Assembly: GCF_000227115.2 (NCBI RefSeq)
Contig: NC_016480.1
Span: 496,001-560,000 of the forward strand
Direction: 5' to 3'
DNA from: Naumovozyma dairenensis CBS 421
Taxonomy: Eukaryota; Ascomycota; Saccharomycetes; Saccharomycetales; Saccharomycetaceae
Length of the DNA stretch: 64,000 nt
Each line of letters begins with the position of its first letter. Position 1 is the first letter of the stretch. Shown piece by piece: positions 32,111 to 41,935 of the stretch. The translations under genes and the position numbers were made by a program. A model generated the notes under the pieces. That model ran no database searches, was not told the DNA's origin, and saw only the letters and a program-made list of their open reading frames with translations.

Positions 32111-32587
32111 TTATTTTTGTCTATGCTGAGAATAGTCAGGTTGTACTTCATACGCATTTGGACTAACAGATCTTTCTTTATTCAATTTTCTGCGACGTCT
32201 CTCTATCCTTCTCTGCCTTCTATCTTCGGGGTTCAATCGATTGTCATTATCGGATTCGGACGAAGATGAGGATGATGAAGATGACGAAGACGGTGATGGC
32301 GGTGGATGCTCATGATCTGAGTATCGCCCCTCTCCATCCTCATCTATCTCTTCCTGGGGATGGAATATGCAGCATATCTTTGTTTTCTTCCTATTTAAGT
32401 TTTCGTTGTCGACTGTTCCCTCTTCCCATCTTACGGAAGGCCTTGTAGATTGATGTGATGTTCTTTCTATCCTTCTATTTATGCTTGGTTCTGATGTATG
32501 GAGCTGTAGCACAGAAGGAACTTCCTCTAGGGTAACCGTTGCAGCACCACGTGGTTCTTGTTGGGAGCCATCTAAATTCTGAGGCAT
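32111..32587 (-). CDS. YPI1: type-1 protein phosphatase inhibitor/regulator Ypi1
   Basis: Ypi1 (YFR003C; inhibitor-3 family) binds the phosphatase Glc7 and, with Sds22, controls its nuclear activity and mitosis. The 158-residue acidic, disordered protein contains the Glc7-docking motif [12 protein letters not shown] (RVxF type, residues about 52-63), followed by the family hallmark [13 protein letters not shown] Ser/Asp tract follows, then the basic [18 protein letters not shown] segment and [11 protein letters not shown]. All match the S. cerevisiae protein (about 155 residues). It is convergent with NIC96 and divergent from RPN11. Confidence 0.94.
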   Translation of the reverse strand: MPQNLDGSQQEPRGAATVTLEEVPSVLQLHTSEPSINRRIERTSHQSTRPSVRWEEGTVDNENLNRKKTKICCIFHPQEEIDEDGEGRYSDHEHPPPSPSSSSSSSSSSSESDNDNRLNPEDRRQRRIERRRRKLNKERSVSPNAYEVQPDYSQHRQK

Positions 32588-32921
32588 GATTGTACTAGTA
32601 TTTACTGTTCTTTGGGTTAAATATCTTGGAAAGGCTTAGTTGGACCTATCCTCTATTTTCTACTCAAGTGGTTGCCAAATCGTTAGTGCAGGCTGTTTTA
32701 TCCTATGGCGGTCTACTACTGTTAACAATGCTCTGCAGTGAGTACGTCACTTAACCGCTGCCGTTTCGTTAGATCTATTTTACCAACGTAACATTGGACT
32801 ATAGTTTATGGTAATACAGAGAGACGACGGGAAGGGGAACTTCGAAGGGGATCCCTGAACTGAGAGTGTATTTTTTGTCTACGGTATGTAAGCAGTCGCA
32901 AAGTGCTCAGCCCCTAAGCAC

Positions 32922-32967
32922 AGGGGGCCCAGGGTTAGGTCTAAAAACCCTAGAACTGGACCCCCCT
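32922..32967. repeat. GC-rich imperfect foldback
   Basis: The left arm begins AGGGGG(C)CCAG and the right arm ends CTGG(A)CCCCCCT. They pair outside a weaker inner stem (GGTTAGG with CCTAGAA) and a short A-rich loop. It stands out in an AT-rich promoter. It could be a small foldback element or a structured transcript. Confidence 0.6.
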
Positions 32968-33091
32968 CAGAAGGAGGGAAAATAGATTTGGACGTTCAAA
33001 GTGATGATATGAGTACCTGTGTCTGATCAACGGGACACTGCAAAATTTATAGTCTAAATGCGAACGTACATTAGTTTATATATATCTATAA

Positions 33092-33100
33092 GGTGGCAAA
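33092..33100 (+). promoter_or_regulatory. PACE (Rpn4 site) upstream of RPN11
   Basis: GGTGGCAAA is an exact match to the proteasome-associated control element bound by Rpn4, which co-regulates 26S proteasome genes in S. cerevisiae. It lies about 165 bp before the RPN11 ATG, the usual place. Confidence 0.85.
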
Positions 33101-33262
33101 AGTACAATCTGGAATATAAAAATAATCCTAATCAGTAAAACACTAACCGATCCAACAAACAGGCACACGGAACTGCAGCAAATAAAGGTTCTTGTTCTTT
33201 GAAATCCATACGTAGAAATCTTTTAAGGTAATAAATTACGCTATAATATTTGGATATATAAG

Positions 33263-34183
33263 ATGGAGAGGTTACAAAGATTAATGATGGAAGGAAAAAG
33301 CAATGTGGCAGATCCAGAAAAGGATGATACCAGAGAAACCGTCTATATATCATCTGTCGCATTGTTGAAGATGTTAAAGCATGGGAGGGCGGGTGTCCCC
33401 ATGGAAGTTATGGGCCTGATGTTAGGGGAATTTGTAGATGATTATACAATTGATGTTGTCGATGTCTTTGCCATGCCTCAGTCAGGTACAGGTGTTTCCG
33501 TGGAAGCAGTTGATGATGTCTTTCAGGCTAAAATGATGGATATGTTAAAACAAACTGGTAGGACTGAGATGGTTGTGGGTTGGTACCATTCACATCCAGG
33601 GTTCGGATGTTGGTTATCATCCGTCGATGTAAACACCCAAAAATCATTCGAACAATTAAATCCTAGAGCTGTTGCAGTCGTGGTAGATCCAATTCAATCA
33701 GTTAAAGGTAAAGTCGTCATTGACGCATTTAGATTAATAGATACCGGCGCATTGCTAAATAACCAAGAACCAAGACAAACCACATCTAATAGCGGTCTGA
33801 TGAACAAAGCTAATATACAAGCATTAATACATGGACTTAATAGACATTATTATTCATTGAATGTAGATTACCACAGGACGTCAGACGAAACTAGAATGTT
33901 AATGAACTTACATAAAGAACAATGGCAATCGGGTCTCAAGGCATGCGATTATGAAGAAAAGGAAACAACTAATTTAGAAGCTACACAAAAAATGGTCAAA
34001 ATTGCTGCCCAATATTCTAAAAGAATTGAAGAAGAAAAAGATTTGACAGAAGCTCAACAAGCGACTCGATATGTCGGTAAACAAGATCCTAAGAAGCATC
34101 TATCTGCTATGGCGGAAACAACCCTGGAAGACAATATCGTTTCAGTGCTTACTTCTAGTGTGAATTCTGTTGCAATTGTTTAG
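33263..34183 (+). CDS. RPN11: proteasome lid deubiquitinase Rpn11
   Basis: Rpn11 (YFR004W) is the JAMM metalloprotease of the 19S lid that removes ubiquitin chains from substrates. The 306-residue length equals that of S. cerevisiae. The active site is intact: Glu48 in PMEVMG, and the zinc ligands His109, His111 and Asp122 in [14 protein letters not shown]. The C-terminal helical region used for lid assembly follows (about 200-306). The upstream PACE site ties it to the Rpn4 regulon. The protein is expected to be essential. Confidence 0.97.
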   Translation: MERLQRLMMEGKSNVADPEKDDTRETVYISSVALLKMLKHGRAGVPMEVMGLMLGEFVDDYTIDVVDVFAMPQSGTGVSVEAVDDVFQAKMMDMLKQTGRTEMVVGWYHSHPGFGCWLSSVDVNTQKSFEQLNPRAVAVVVDPIQSVKGKVVIDAFRLIDTGALLNNQEPRQTTSNSGLMNKANIQALIHGLNRHYYSLNVDYHRTSDETRMLMNLHKEQWQSGLKACDYEEKETTNLEATQKMVKIAAQYSKRIEEEKDLTEAQQATRYVGKQDPKKHLSAMAETTLEDNIVSVLTSSVNSVAIV

Positions 34184-34277
34184 TATAATTCAAATTGTTA
34201 AAAAACCTTTATATAGTTTAATCTACATATAAACCATACCAAATCATTTATTTTTATCTAGATTCTATGACCTTGAA

Positions 34278-35594
34278 TTATGGGTTCGTTCTCTTCCAAA
34301 CTTGAAGGTATGTTTCATTGAGGAATAAGAGCTCGGCATCTTTATTTGTTGTTTGATTAGCATCAATCTCAATCCATTTTTTAGTTAGCTCATTGCAAAG
34401 CTGGATTTTCCAATTACTTACGTCGTCTTGCGCCAATTGTCTCTTAGATATGTTAGGGTTTCTTTTAACATAATGTACGACATTTGCTTGCAAGACATAC
34501 TCAACCTCTTTTAATTTCAGGACAGAAGGATATTGAACTAGTATCTGGTTTCTATTTTTAACTGGGTATTCTGACTTAAAATCAAATCGATTATAATGCA
34601 AAACTAAAAAATGAGGTAGTTTTTCTAGACTATAATTCTTACTATTACTATTCCCTTTGGAAGTAAACTTTCTCAAAAGATCATGTAAATCCACGTGGTG
34701 TAAATTATTAGCGTTTTGTCCCTCTTTCAGGATGGAATTTACGGGTAAATCTAAGGAAAGCTTCCAAAAGGGGAGTATTTGAGAAGTTTTTCTTGTATTG
34801 AAGTTGATTTTTCCCTGACACGATTCATGAAGAATACGTTTTAGTGCTTTAGAGTCGAAGGCCATAAAGTTTAACATCCATATAAGAAGGTCAGCGGGAT
34901 CATTCCGCAGCTTGTTGATCAAATTCTGAACTGTTAAAAAATCTGCAAATTCATCTGCTGAAACATGATTTTTAAATAAGTACGGTGACCAAATCTTCCT
35001 AACAATGTTGGATAGGCCTTGAACGAACGTACTCTCAGCGCTCACATCAGATAATAATAACCAGTCTCTAAGTGGCGTAACGTGGCTCAACAGTAACAGT
35101 ATCACGTTTAGGTGATCCAAACTAGAAGAATTTGTCACTCTGACGAACCCATTGACATATAACCTTTTATTCAAGTCTTTGCATTTCTTAGGGAACGCAA
35201 CTATCTCCTCATGAGAATACTTTGGGAAAAAGGCAGCTTTTATACTTTCTAGGAGGGGTTCGTGATCCCCTTCGATTAATATGGCATCTGGTAATTTAAT
35301 AAAATCAGATGTGTACAAATTGAAAAATAAATTATGGTTATTATTAATTGAATGTAAAAATGCAGGACTTTTTTCATTATGGCCTTGGAAGTATTTCCCA
35401 CATACCAAACAACAATAGACGTTTAACTTCGATAAAGTAACCGAACATATTTTTTCCAAACCAAAGTCCAGCTTATGAAGATTCACTGTCTGTAGGAGAC
35501 GCCGTTTGCTTTCATCTGATAAATTTTGTTTAATTTTTTTACTACTTTCTTCACGAATATTACTTCTGGATGATCGTCTTTTGAGTTTCTGCAT
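34278..35594 (-). CDS. SAD1: splicing factor Sad1 (inactive ubiquitin-protease fold)
   Basis: Sad1 (YFR005C; USP39 family) is needed for tri-snRNP stability and pre-mRNA splicing. The 438-residue protein has a basic N-terminus. A UBP-type zinc finger (about 45-105) includes YCCLVCGKYFQG and HSINNNHNLFFNL, followed by a UCH-like domain. The domain lacks an obvious catalytic Cys box of active ubiquitin proteases, as in known Sad1 proteins. Family text near the end includes PHFLVLHYNRFDF. It is convergent with RPN11 and divergent from the YFR006W-like gene, as in S. cerevisiae. Confidence 0.93.
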   Translation of the reverse strand: MQKLKRRSSRSNIREESSKKIKQNLSDESKRRLLQTVNLHKLDFGLEKICSVTLSKLNVYCCLVCGKYFQGHNEKSPAFLHSINNNHNLFFNLYTSDFIKLPDAILIEGDHEPLLESIKAAFFPKYSHEEIVAFPKKCKDLNKRLYVNGFVRVTNSSSLDHLNVILLLLSHVTPLRDWLLLSDVSAESTFVQGLSNIVRKIWSPYLFKNHVSADEFADFLTVQNLINKLRNDPADLLIWMLNFMAFDSKALKRILHESCQGKINFNTRKTSQILPFWKLSLDLPVNSILKEGQNANNLHHVDLHDLLRKFTSKGNSNSKNYSLEKLPHFLVLHYNRFDFKSEYPVKNRNQILVQYPSVLKLKEVEYVLQANVVHYVKRNPNISKRQLAQDDVSNWKIQLCNELTKKWIEIDANQTTNKDAELLFLNETYLQVWKRTNP

Positions 35595-35981
35595 TTCTAC
35601 TTGGTTTTTTTACCTTAGCGGTTAAACTTTACCAATCCAACTCATCATGGGAAGAACACCTAACGAATCTATTTCTTCCGAATTCAAATGAATGTCGAGT
35701 CTCACTTCATCAGCCAGCCAGGGACGCGCATAAATTCATCACCCGGCTTCTGATTTCCTTTCTGGGAAAAATTATGACACATGACACAATTTTCGTCGAA
35801 AGGTATCAACTGAGGACAAACAGTACGTACGTTTCTTGACTATAGAAGTTCAACGTACGTCACTTTATTGCCGGTAAGTGATTCCTCGAAACGCGCAACA
35901 AAGCGTGGGAAAAGACAAGATCCTTGCGTTATTGAGCACCCAATTGCATCGTTTCTTTATTTCGTGTGACCGTGGTTCTTA
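35595..35981. other. divergent promoter SAD1/YFR006W
   Basis: The region contains two ACGTACGT tracts (about 35823-35832 and 35853-35860), roughly 120-160 bp before the YFR006W-like start. No gene is visible. Confidence 0.55.
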
Positions 35982-37565
35982 ATGAGAACTTTTCTCTCGC
36001 TAGTTTTTATCGCCACAATCCTACTTCTATTTGATTACATTAGAAAGTATAATAGGAGGAAAGAACCGATAACGAAAAATTACGATCTGAAAATGAGAAT
36101 GGAAGATACTTCAGAGATCCAAAACTTGGTTTCTGGTGAAAATTTGCCGGCAAGCCTGGAAGGTAAGAAATATCCAAGCAAGGCTCATAATGAAAAAGTT
36201 AAGAAGATTTTTCAATCAGTCAACCTAGATCTGCCTGTTAATAGTGCTGTTTTTATCGCAGGCAATGAAGTTGAGCCAATTAAATATTGTGACATCTCTC
36301 ATCCATTTAGACAAGAAAGATACTTTTACTATTTGTCTGGTGTTGATGTTCCAGGCTCATCCATCCTTTTCAACATGAAATCAAATAAGTTAACATTATT
36401 CTTGCCGTTAGTTGACGATGATGATGTAATGTGGAGTGGAATGCCAATGGGTATCAATGAAGCTTTGAACACCTTTGATGTCGATGAAGTCCTATATGCT
36501 GACAAAATTAACGAAGTCTTTGAAAAGGAATTAACTGGATTCAAAGTTTTCACGACCGACTTGGATAATATCCATGATAATTCAATAAAGGAAAAATTAG
36601 TTTCCGGAGATAAGCGTTTTTTTAAGGCCTTAGATGAGGCAAGACTAACCAAGGACTCCTATGAGATTGAAGTTTTAAGGCATGCCGCTAAGATTACAGA
36701 TAATTGTCATTTAGCAGTAATATCGGCATTACCAATTGAATTAAATGAATATCAAGTTCAAGCAGAATTTGAATACCATGCAGGGCGTCAAAATGCTCAC
36801 GCCTTGGGATATGATCCTATTTGTTGTTCGGGCCCTGCCTGTGGAACATTACATTATGTCAAGAACTCTGAAGCTTTACATGGTAAAGTAAGTTTTTTGA
36901 TTGATGCTGGTGCAGAATGGAAAAACTATACAACTGATGTTACGAGATGTTTCCCAATCTCTGGGAAATTTACTAAGGAACATCGTGAAATATATGACGC
37001 AGTCTTAGATATGCAAACTCAAACTATGCAAAATATAAGGCCAGGTGCCAGCTGGGATGAGTTACATTTGCTATCACATAAAGTTCTTATTAAGCACCTT
37101 TTAAAGATCGGAATCTTCAGGAAGGAATTTTCAGCAGAAGAAATTTTCAGAAGAAGGGTCACTTGTGTATTTTATCCTCATGGCTTAGGCCACCTTATGG
37201 GGCTTGATGTTCATGATGTCGCCGGTAATCCAAATTATGAGGATCCTGATCCTTATTTCAAATATTTACGTTTACGCCGTACTTTGGAGGAAAATATGGT
37301 TCTAACTGATGAACCTGGATGTTATTTTAATGAATTCTTGATTAAGGAATTACTTGAAAAATATCCTGAAAGATTGGAAGTTGTTGACAGAGATATCCTC
37401 AATAAATATATGTATATTGGAGGTGTCAGAATTGAAGATGATATTCTGGTGACAAAGGCTGGATTTGAAAACTTGACTGGAATAACTTCAGATCCAGATG
37501 AAATCGAGACAATTGTTCAGAAATCATTGTCTAAGAGGCGTTCCGATTTCCATGTAATTGTGTAG
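35982..37565 (+). CDS. Xaa-Pro dipeptidase/aminopeptidase-like metalloprotease (YFR006W)
   Basis: This 527-residue protein matches YFR006W of S. cerevisiae (about 535), an uncharacterised M24-family peptidase. An N-terminal hydrophobic segment (about 3-20) followed by basic residues suggests a signal anchor. An aminopeptidase-P N-domain follows, then the pita-bread catalytic domain. Its metal ligands are visible: two Asp in LIDAGAEWKNYTTDVTRCF, His in HGLGHLMGLDVHD, Glu in TDEPGCYF and Glu in GGVRIEDDILV. It should therefore cleave X-Pro dipeptides; its location is uncertain. It marks the right edge of a block inverted relative to CIT3. Confidence 0.92.
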   Translation: MRTFLSLVFIATILLLFDYIRKYNRRKEPITKNYDLKMRMEDTSEIQNLVSGENLPASLEGKKYPSKAHNEKVKKIFQSVNLDLPVNSAVFIAGNEVEPIKYCDISHPFRQERYFYYLSGVDVPGSSILFNMKSNKLTLFLPLVDDDDVMWSGMPMGINEALNTFDVDEVLYADKINEVFEKELTGFKVFTTDLDNIHDNSIKEKLVSGDKRFFKALDEARLTKDSYEIEVLRHAAKITDNCHLAVISALPIELNEYQVQAEFEYHAGRQNAHALGYDPICCSGPACGTLHYVKNSEALHGKVSFLIDAGAEWKNYTTDVTRCFPISGKFTKEHREIYDAVLDMQTQTMQNIRPGASWDELHLLSHKVLIKHLLKIGIFRKEFSAEEIFRRRVTCVFYPHGLGHLMGLDVHDVAGNPNYEDPDPYFKYLRLRRTLEENMVLTDEPGCYFNEFLIKELLEKYPERLEVVDRDILNKYMYIGGVRIEDDILVTKAGFENLTGITSDPDEIETIVQKSLSKRRSDFHVIV

Positions 37566-37674
37566 GTCCTAGTATTATAGTCTATAGAATATATTTAAAT
37601 CTTTCTTACTAGGTGGTGGTCCCGAATACATCCTAAACGTAATACTATAATTATGAGCCAATATAGGTAAGGTA

Positions 37675-38065
37675 TGTTGGCTGATGAGTATATTTACCTA
37701 AGCCAACGGTTTGTATTCACCCCAAATCACCGCCATTCCTCTTATCTACTTAGGTATGTACGGAATTATCCCCCTTTCAAAAGAAGATGAGTAAAAAGGC
37801 TCTTGTCCCTTACTTACATACAAATACTTCCATGTTGAGATAAGGTTTGAATATTAATAGTTGAATCAGACTTTGGAAATTGAGTGTCAATGATTTAAAA
37901 GAATTTTAATTGATTATGTAAACTATATAATATTCAATAATAAAATTATGGAAAGGATAATTATACATTTTGAAATTTAGATGAACCATACTTCCCTTTA
38001 TATACCTCTACATCTCAGCAGTGCTATCCTCCGAAGAATTTTTTATTATTCAATGTTAGGGTATA
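37675..38065 (+). mobile_element. degenerate solo LTR, truncated (copy a)
   Basis: It starts TGTTGG and shares AAGCCAACGGT and a following cytosine-rich block with copies b and c. From about 37912 it matches the middle of the inverted copy d (shared AATTTAGATGAACCATAC at about 37974-37991 and CCTCTA nearby). It stops where copy b begins, as if interrupted by it or recombined with it. Confidence 0.6.
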
Positions 38066-38371
38066 TGTCATACCATGCTTAATGGTCTATCTGGTGTAAG
38101 CCAACGGTCTGTCATTATGACTCTCTAACTCCGTACACCCCAAGTCCATCTTACTCATGGCGCACCTCGCCTCGAGAAAAGATGACTATAAAAGTTTTTG
38201 TACATTATAGACACTTCTAACTAACACTTATAGTTAGTATTACATAATAATATATATTATGTATTAAGTAAAAGGAACTAAGGAATAATATTTAAATTAA
38301 CTCTCTCCATACTCGATGTCTTGCCCTATTTCTCTCAATATGCCTGTTGTTGTAGACAATCTGGCTCAACA
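38066..38371 (+). mobile_element. degenerate solo LTR (copy b)
   Basis: It starts TGTCATACCATGCTTAATGG and ends GGCTCAACA, giving the TG...CA ends usual for Ty LTRs. It shares long stretches with copy d read on the other strand (CATCTTACTCATGGCGCAC, GCCTCGAGAA, TATATATTATGTATTA). It lacks about 150 bp of the middle present in d. Confidence 0.68.
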
Positions 38372-38407
38372 GTATAGTGTATTATGTCCCATATTCCGAC
38401 CGCAACT

Positions 38408-38505
38408 TGTTAAACCATGCTTAATGGTCTATCTAGAAGCCAACGGTCTGCATTTATAACTGATGGAAATTCGTACACCACTACTATTTATCTTACTCAA
38501 GCATG
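38408..38505 (+). mobile_element. degenerate solo LTR fragment (copy c)
   Basis: It starts TGTTAAACCATGCTTAATGG and matches the first part of copies b and d (AAGCCAACGGTCTG, CGTACACCA, ATCTTACTCA). Beyond about 38505 the similarity fades, though the sequence to about 38675 could be its decayed remainder. Confidence 0.6.
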
Positions 38506-38731
38506 ATCTAGCATTATGTTCAACACAACACCGGTGCACCTCATAATAATATTTGAAAAAATAATCTGTTTTATTCTGGGTAATTAAAATTTCTATTTTC
38601 ACGGTGATAACTCCTGAAATTATATATTATTTCTGATTTTACTCCGTTAATATACTAGCAAATTAGGGTGTCCAACAAGGTTGTCTACATCAATAGATGG
38701 ATTGGAAGCAATAAAGGAGAAAATTGAAAAT

Positions 38732-39158
38732 TGTTGAGCCTTTGTGCCTATAGCACCAGACTTATTGGGAACCAACAGGTGAAGAGGTCGAGTGTAGAGA
38801 GAGTCAATGTAAAGATTATTCTTTAGTTTCTTATATCTAATACATAATATATGCTACTATCGTTGAACGTGAGGCACTAAACGCTAACATAAATATTAAA
38901 GAACTCTTCCGAAAGTAATATTGATGAGATATAGAGGTAGATAAAGGGCAGTATGGTTCATCTAAATTCTAATTATCCTATCCATAATTTTATTTACTTT
39001 ATATAGTATATAATATAATCAATCAAAATACTTTATATTCATCTCTTCTCGAGGCACAGTGCGCCATGAGTAAGATGAATTGACGTGGTGTACGGAGGTC
39101 CAATCTTAGGGAGACATCGTTGGTTTACACCGGATAGACCATTAAGCATGATTTTTAT
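38732..39158 (-). mobile_element. solo LTR, most complete copy (copy d, inverted)
   Basis: On the minus strand it runs from CATGCTTAATGGTCTAT near 39150 to AAGGCTCAACA at 38732, about 430 bp. It contains all blocks found separately in copies a, b and c, in order. It lies in opposite orientation to them, so the cluster can form a large inverted repeat. I see no 5-bp target duplication. Confidence 0.7.
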
Positions 39159-39324
39159 AGCTTACACACTGCTGTTGAACTCCGTAGACCACAAGATTGG
39201 TTAAGCAAACTCCAAAATACAAGCTATTTAGAGAAAAATGCTACTTAACTTATATATTTTTATTTGATTTGGTATCGTGTTAAAATTTCTTACGGTTACT
39301 CAAAATACTGTAAACAGCAAACAA

Positions 39325-40758
39325 CTAAGATTGATAGCATAAATTTTGCATTGTAGTGAGACTAATACTCTTAGGTCTTTCAATTGGTAAGCCATAAATA
39401 CGATCCCAAACCAATTGTGTAAGTGGTCCTATAGATCTGGAACAGCCAAAAATTACAGTAAAAAATAATAAGTCTTTAATCCCAAAATGGTGGAAAAGAA
39501 TTCCTGAAGCCGAATCAACATTGGGGAATGGATTTTTACATTTGCCATGTTCCTTTAAGATATCGGGAACGACCGTGGATAATTTTTGCATTAATATGAC
39601 ATTTTCATCATTTTCAAACTCTGTTGTTCTTGATTGAGCAAATTTTAACATTGTCGTAAATCTCGGATCAGGAATTCTTAGCACCGCATGGCCATATCCA
39701 GGAATTACTTTCTTAGAATTTAATATATTCCACAAATATTCTTCGATTTCTCCTGTGTTTTGAGGTGAAGAAATCCTTGAGTTCATTTCCACAAGAAATC
39801 GAACGACTTCTTGCGCAGCTAAGCCATGCAATGGTCCTGCCAGCCCCATAATCCCTGATGAATAACTTAAATATGGGTCGCTTAAGGCGCTATTTACTAA
39901 ATGAGTAGCGTGTGCTGAAACATTACCGCCTTCATGATCCACATGGATACCGGTATACAATCTCATTAGACTTAAAAAATCCTTAGACTGTTCATTATTC
40001 AGGTTACAGTGGTTACTTGAATGAACTCCATTAGACATACCTAACAGTGAGCAAATATTAAGAGTCCAATCATTTTTCACCGAGAACTCTCCCAAAGGTT
40101 TGCCCCCGTTAACAAGTTTAGAATAAATCTTAGCTGTTAATATTGGTAAGAACGATATTAAGTTTAATGAATCTTCTAAAGTGTCTTCCCAATAATGATC
40201 TTTGGAAATTAAGCCTCTTTGGTAATTCGAGGCAAATTTTGAATTTCTACTTAATGAAGCCAAACCGATAGCCAATTGAGTCATAGGATGTGTATCTGGT
40301 GGTAGCATATCTATTATTTTCGAGGTAAGTTCAGGAAAGTTCTTCGGTGATCCTCTTTCTGCCAATTCTTCTGTCAAATGTTGAACTTGTTGAGATGTGG
40401 GAATTTGTTTGGTCATTAGATACCATAGGATTGCTTCAGGATGGAAATACCCAAATTCATCACCTGGTAATTGTTGTTGGCATTCTCCGATAGTCTTCCC
40501 ATGGAATGTGATACCTTTATTCGGGTCTACGGTAGAACCTTCCCAAAAAATCGATTTATTCCCGCGCATTCCAGTGGTCACTGAACCGATAGTGATTCTA
40601 CCAATCTCTACATTGTGGTAGTTTTTCTTGAGCTTTAAGAACTTTTCCTTACGTTCAGGGATGAGTTCCTTCAGTGTTTCTTTTAGAGACTTTCTAGGAA
40701 CTGAACATGCGGTTCTTGTGCTAAAAAAGTGTCTAATAAATGATGATGTACGTAACAT
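39325..40758 (-). CDS. CIT3: mitochondrial methylcitrate/citrate synthase Cit3
   Basis: This 477-residue citrate-synthase-family enzyme matches Cit3 (YPR001W), which condenses propionyl-CoA or acetyl-CoA with oxaloacetate in mitochondria. The catalytic triad is present: His311 (GPLHG), His357 (PGYGHAVLR) and Asp415 (NVDSASG). The NVDSASG form and the texts RGNKSIFWEG, NICSLLGMSNG and TGIHVDHEGGNVSAHATHLV match Cit3 rather than Cit1/Cit2. Residues 1-25 look like a mitochondrial presequence, and there is no peroxisomal SKL end. It lies beside LOC1 on the chromosome arm, next to the ancestral centromere position. Confidence 0.95.
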   Translation of the reverse strand: MLRTSSFIRHFFSTRTACSVPRKSLKETLKELIPERKEKFLKLKKNYHNVEIGRITIGSVTTGMRGNKSIFWEGSTVDPNKGITFHGKTIGECQQQLPGDEFGYFHPEAILWYLMTKQIPTSQQVQHLTEELAERGSPKNFPELTSKIIDMLPPDTHPMTQLAIGLASLSRNSKFASNYQRGLISKDHYWEDTLEDSLNLISFLPILTAKIYSKLVNGGKPLGEFSVKNDWTLNICSLLGMSNGVHSSNHCNLNNEQSKDFLSLMRLYTGIHVDHEGGNVSAHATHLVNSALSDPYLSYSSGIMGLAGPLHGLAAQEVVRFLVEMNSRISSPQNTGEIEEYLWNILNSKKVIPGYGHAVLRIPDPRFTTMLKFAQSRTTEFENDENVILMQKLSTVVPDILKEHGKCKNPFPNVDSASGILFHHFGIKDLLFFTVIFGCSRSIGPLTQLVWDRIYGLPIERPKSISLTTMQNLCYQS

Positions 40759-41188
40759 TGAGCAATCTTTTTAAGTTGGACTGTAGCTTATCTTATTGAA
40801 CTATTATTCTCTGATCACATTTCCGTCCAATATTAGCAGCTTGATAAAATTTCATTTACTTTATAAGAACACGAAGTCAAATTGTTTTCATGTTGTAACT
40901 TAAAGTACATTGCTGGACAAGATATCGGGTCTTGCCTAAATGGCTGCTGTAATAATGTAGATGGATGACTATCCCCTCTTTTTCGATTTACCCCAATGTT
41001 CGAACTCTGTTCAAGTAGTGGTGATGTAGAAAGGAGTACTGTTATTGTGGTATGCGGAGTACGGATCATTTGTGAATGCTGTTTAACGTTTTATTGTAAT
41101 TTGGAATCGAGTTGGAGTATAGATTTCTTGTAATCTTACGTTACAAACTACGTGCGTGTGTACGGAGTATGCAAAGGAAATCGCACCT

Positions 41189-41205
41189 TCTCCGGACTTC
41201 GGAGA
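41189..41205. promoter_or_regulatory. everted CCG-N5-CGG element upstream of CIT3
   Basis: TCTCCG-GACTT-CGGAGA is a perfect 6-bp-arm palindrome about 430 bp before the CIT3 ATG. It matches the PDH1 promoter element (27033-27049) at every half-site base except one in the outer arm, which suggests a shared Zn2Cys6 regulator. Confidence 0.5.
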
Positions 41206-41387
41206 TAGTCCCCAGAAAGGAACGTGACAATTTTGTGACACTGAGATGACTTTACAAATAAGGTACCATAATCGTACTACGTACTGTTGAATCAACCGGC
41301 AAAGATAAAACAATATTGTAGACGCCAGTGGGCACCAACAGTAGGTACCTGAAAACTCCAACAATCTCAGAAAAGTCATAGAGAAGC

Positions 41388-41407
41388 NNNNNNNNNNNNN
41401 NNNNNNN
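41388..41407. other. assembly gap (20 N)
   Basis: Twenty unknown bases, probably a nominal scaffold gap. True length and content are unknown. A homopolymer G11 run follows within 60 bp and may explain the break. Confidence 0.98.
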
Positions 41408-41935
41408 ATGACTAGATATTTTCATCTGGGTGTTGAAAACGGATGAAGGTAGGCCTATTTTTTGGGGGGGGGGGTAGGACGTACAAAATATTTCCTACCC
41501 TCCCATGTCTGCTGCCCTCTGAGATTTCCCATCGCCAGTGGATTTATATTTAGATGACTATCATCCAAAGTTAGTGACGCGTGGGCATAGGACATTCCCT
41601 CATTAGTAATTGCCTGTCAAACTTCAATACATAAAGTGAGTCCTCGTCATTAATTTATCGAATCGATACAGTACGATGCTGATCTTTTTATACCTCCAAC
41701 TGAGTCGATCTGACTTACGTAGCTGATTCTAATATAAAGTATGAACACAGTCAGTAATAGAAGTAATTGGAATGATATTTATTCACAGTTGAATCAGTTG
41801 TGTATGAAAGAAGAAACTCTATGAAAACAAGGTCTTTAATTTACAAATTATGTTATAGTTAGTCGAGTCCATATGAGGGGCACGACGTAGGTTATTATCA
41901 TATGAACTCTTGACATTCTATACAAGGAAGAATTA

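Larger units (their letters stand above)
32588..33262. other. divergent promoter region YPI1/RPN11
   Basis: The gap contains a GC-rich imperfect hairpin at 32922-32967 and a PACE element (33092-33100) for RPN11. No gene is visible. Confidence 0.55.
37566..39324. other. LTR-rich intergenic region at a synteny breakpoint
   Basis: This 1.76-kb gap between YFR006W and CIT3 consists mostly of degenerate LTR copies (four listed separately). The genes on either side are not neighbours in the inferred ancestral order. No coding frame or tRNA is seen. Confidence 0.7.
40759..41935. other. intergenic region with an assembly gap between CIT3 and LOC1
   Basis: The region holds the CIT3 promoter, including a TCTCCG-N5-CGGAGA palindrome (41189-41205), a 20-N gap (41388-41407) and a G11 run (41464-41474). 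Next to the gap, GGTAGGCC and CCTACCCTCCC flank the G run and recall the small transposons elsewhere in the window, but no ends can be defined. No gene is visible. Confidence 0.55.
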
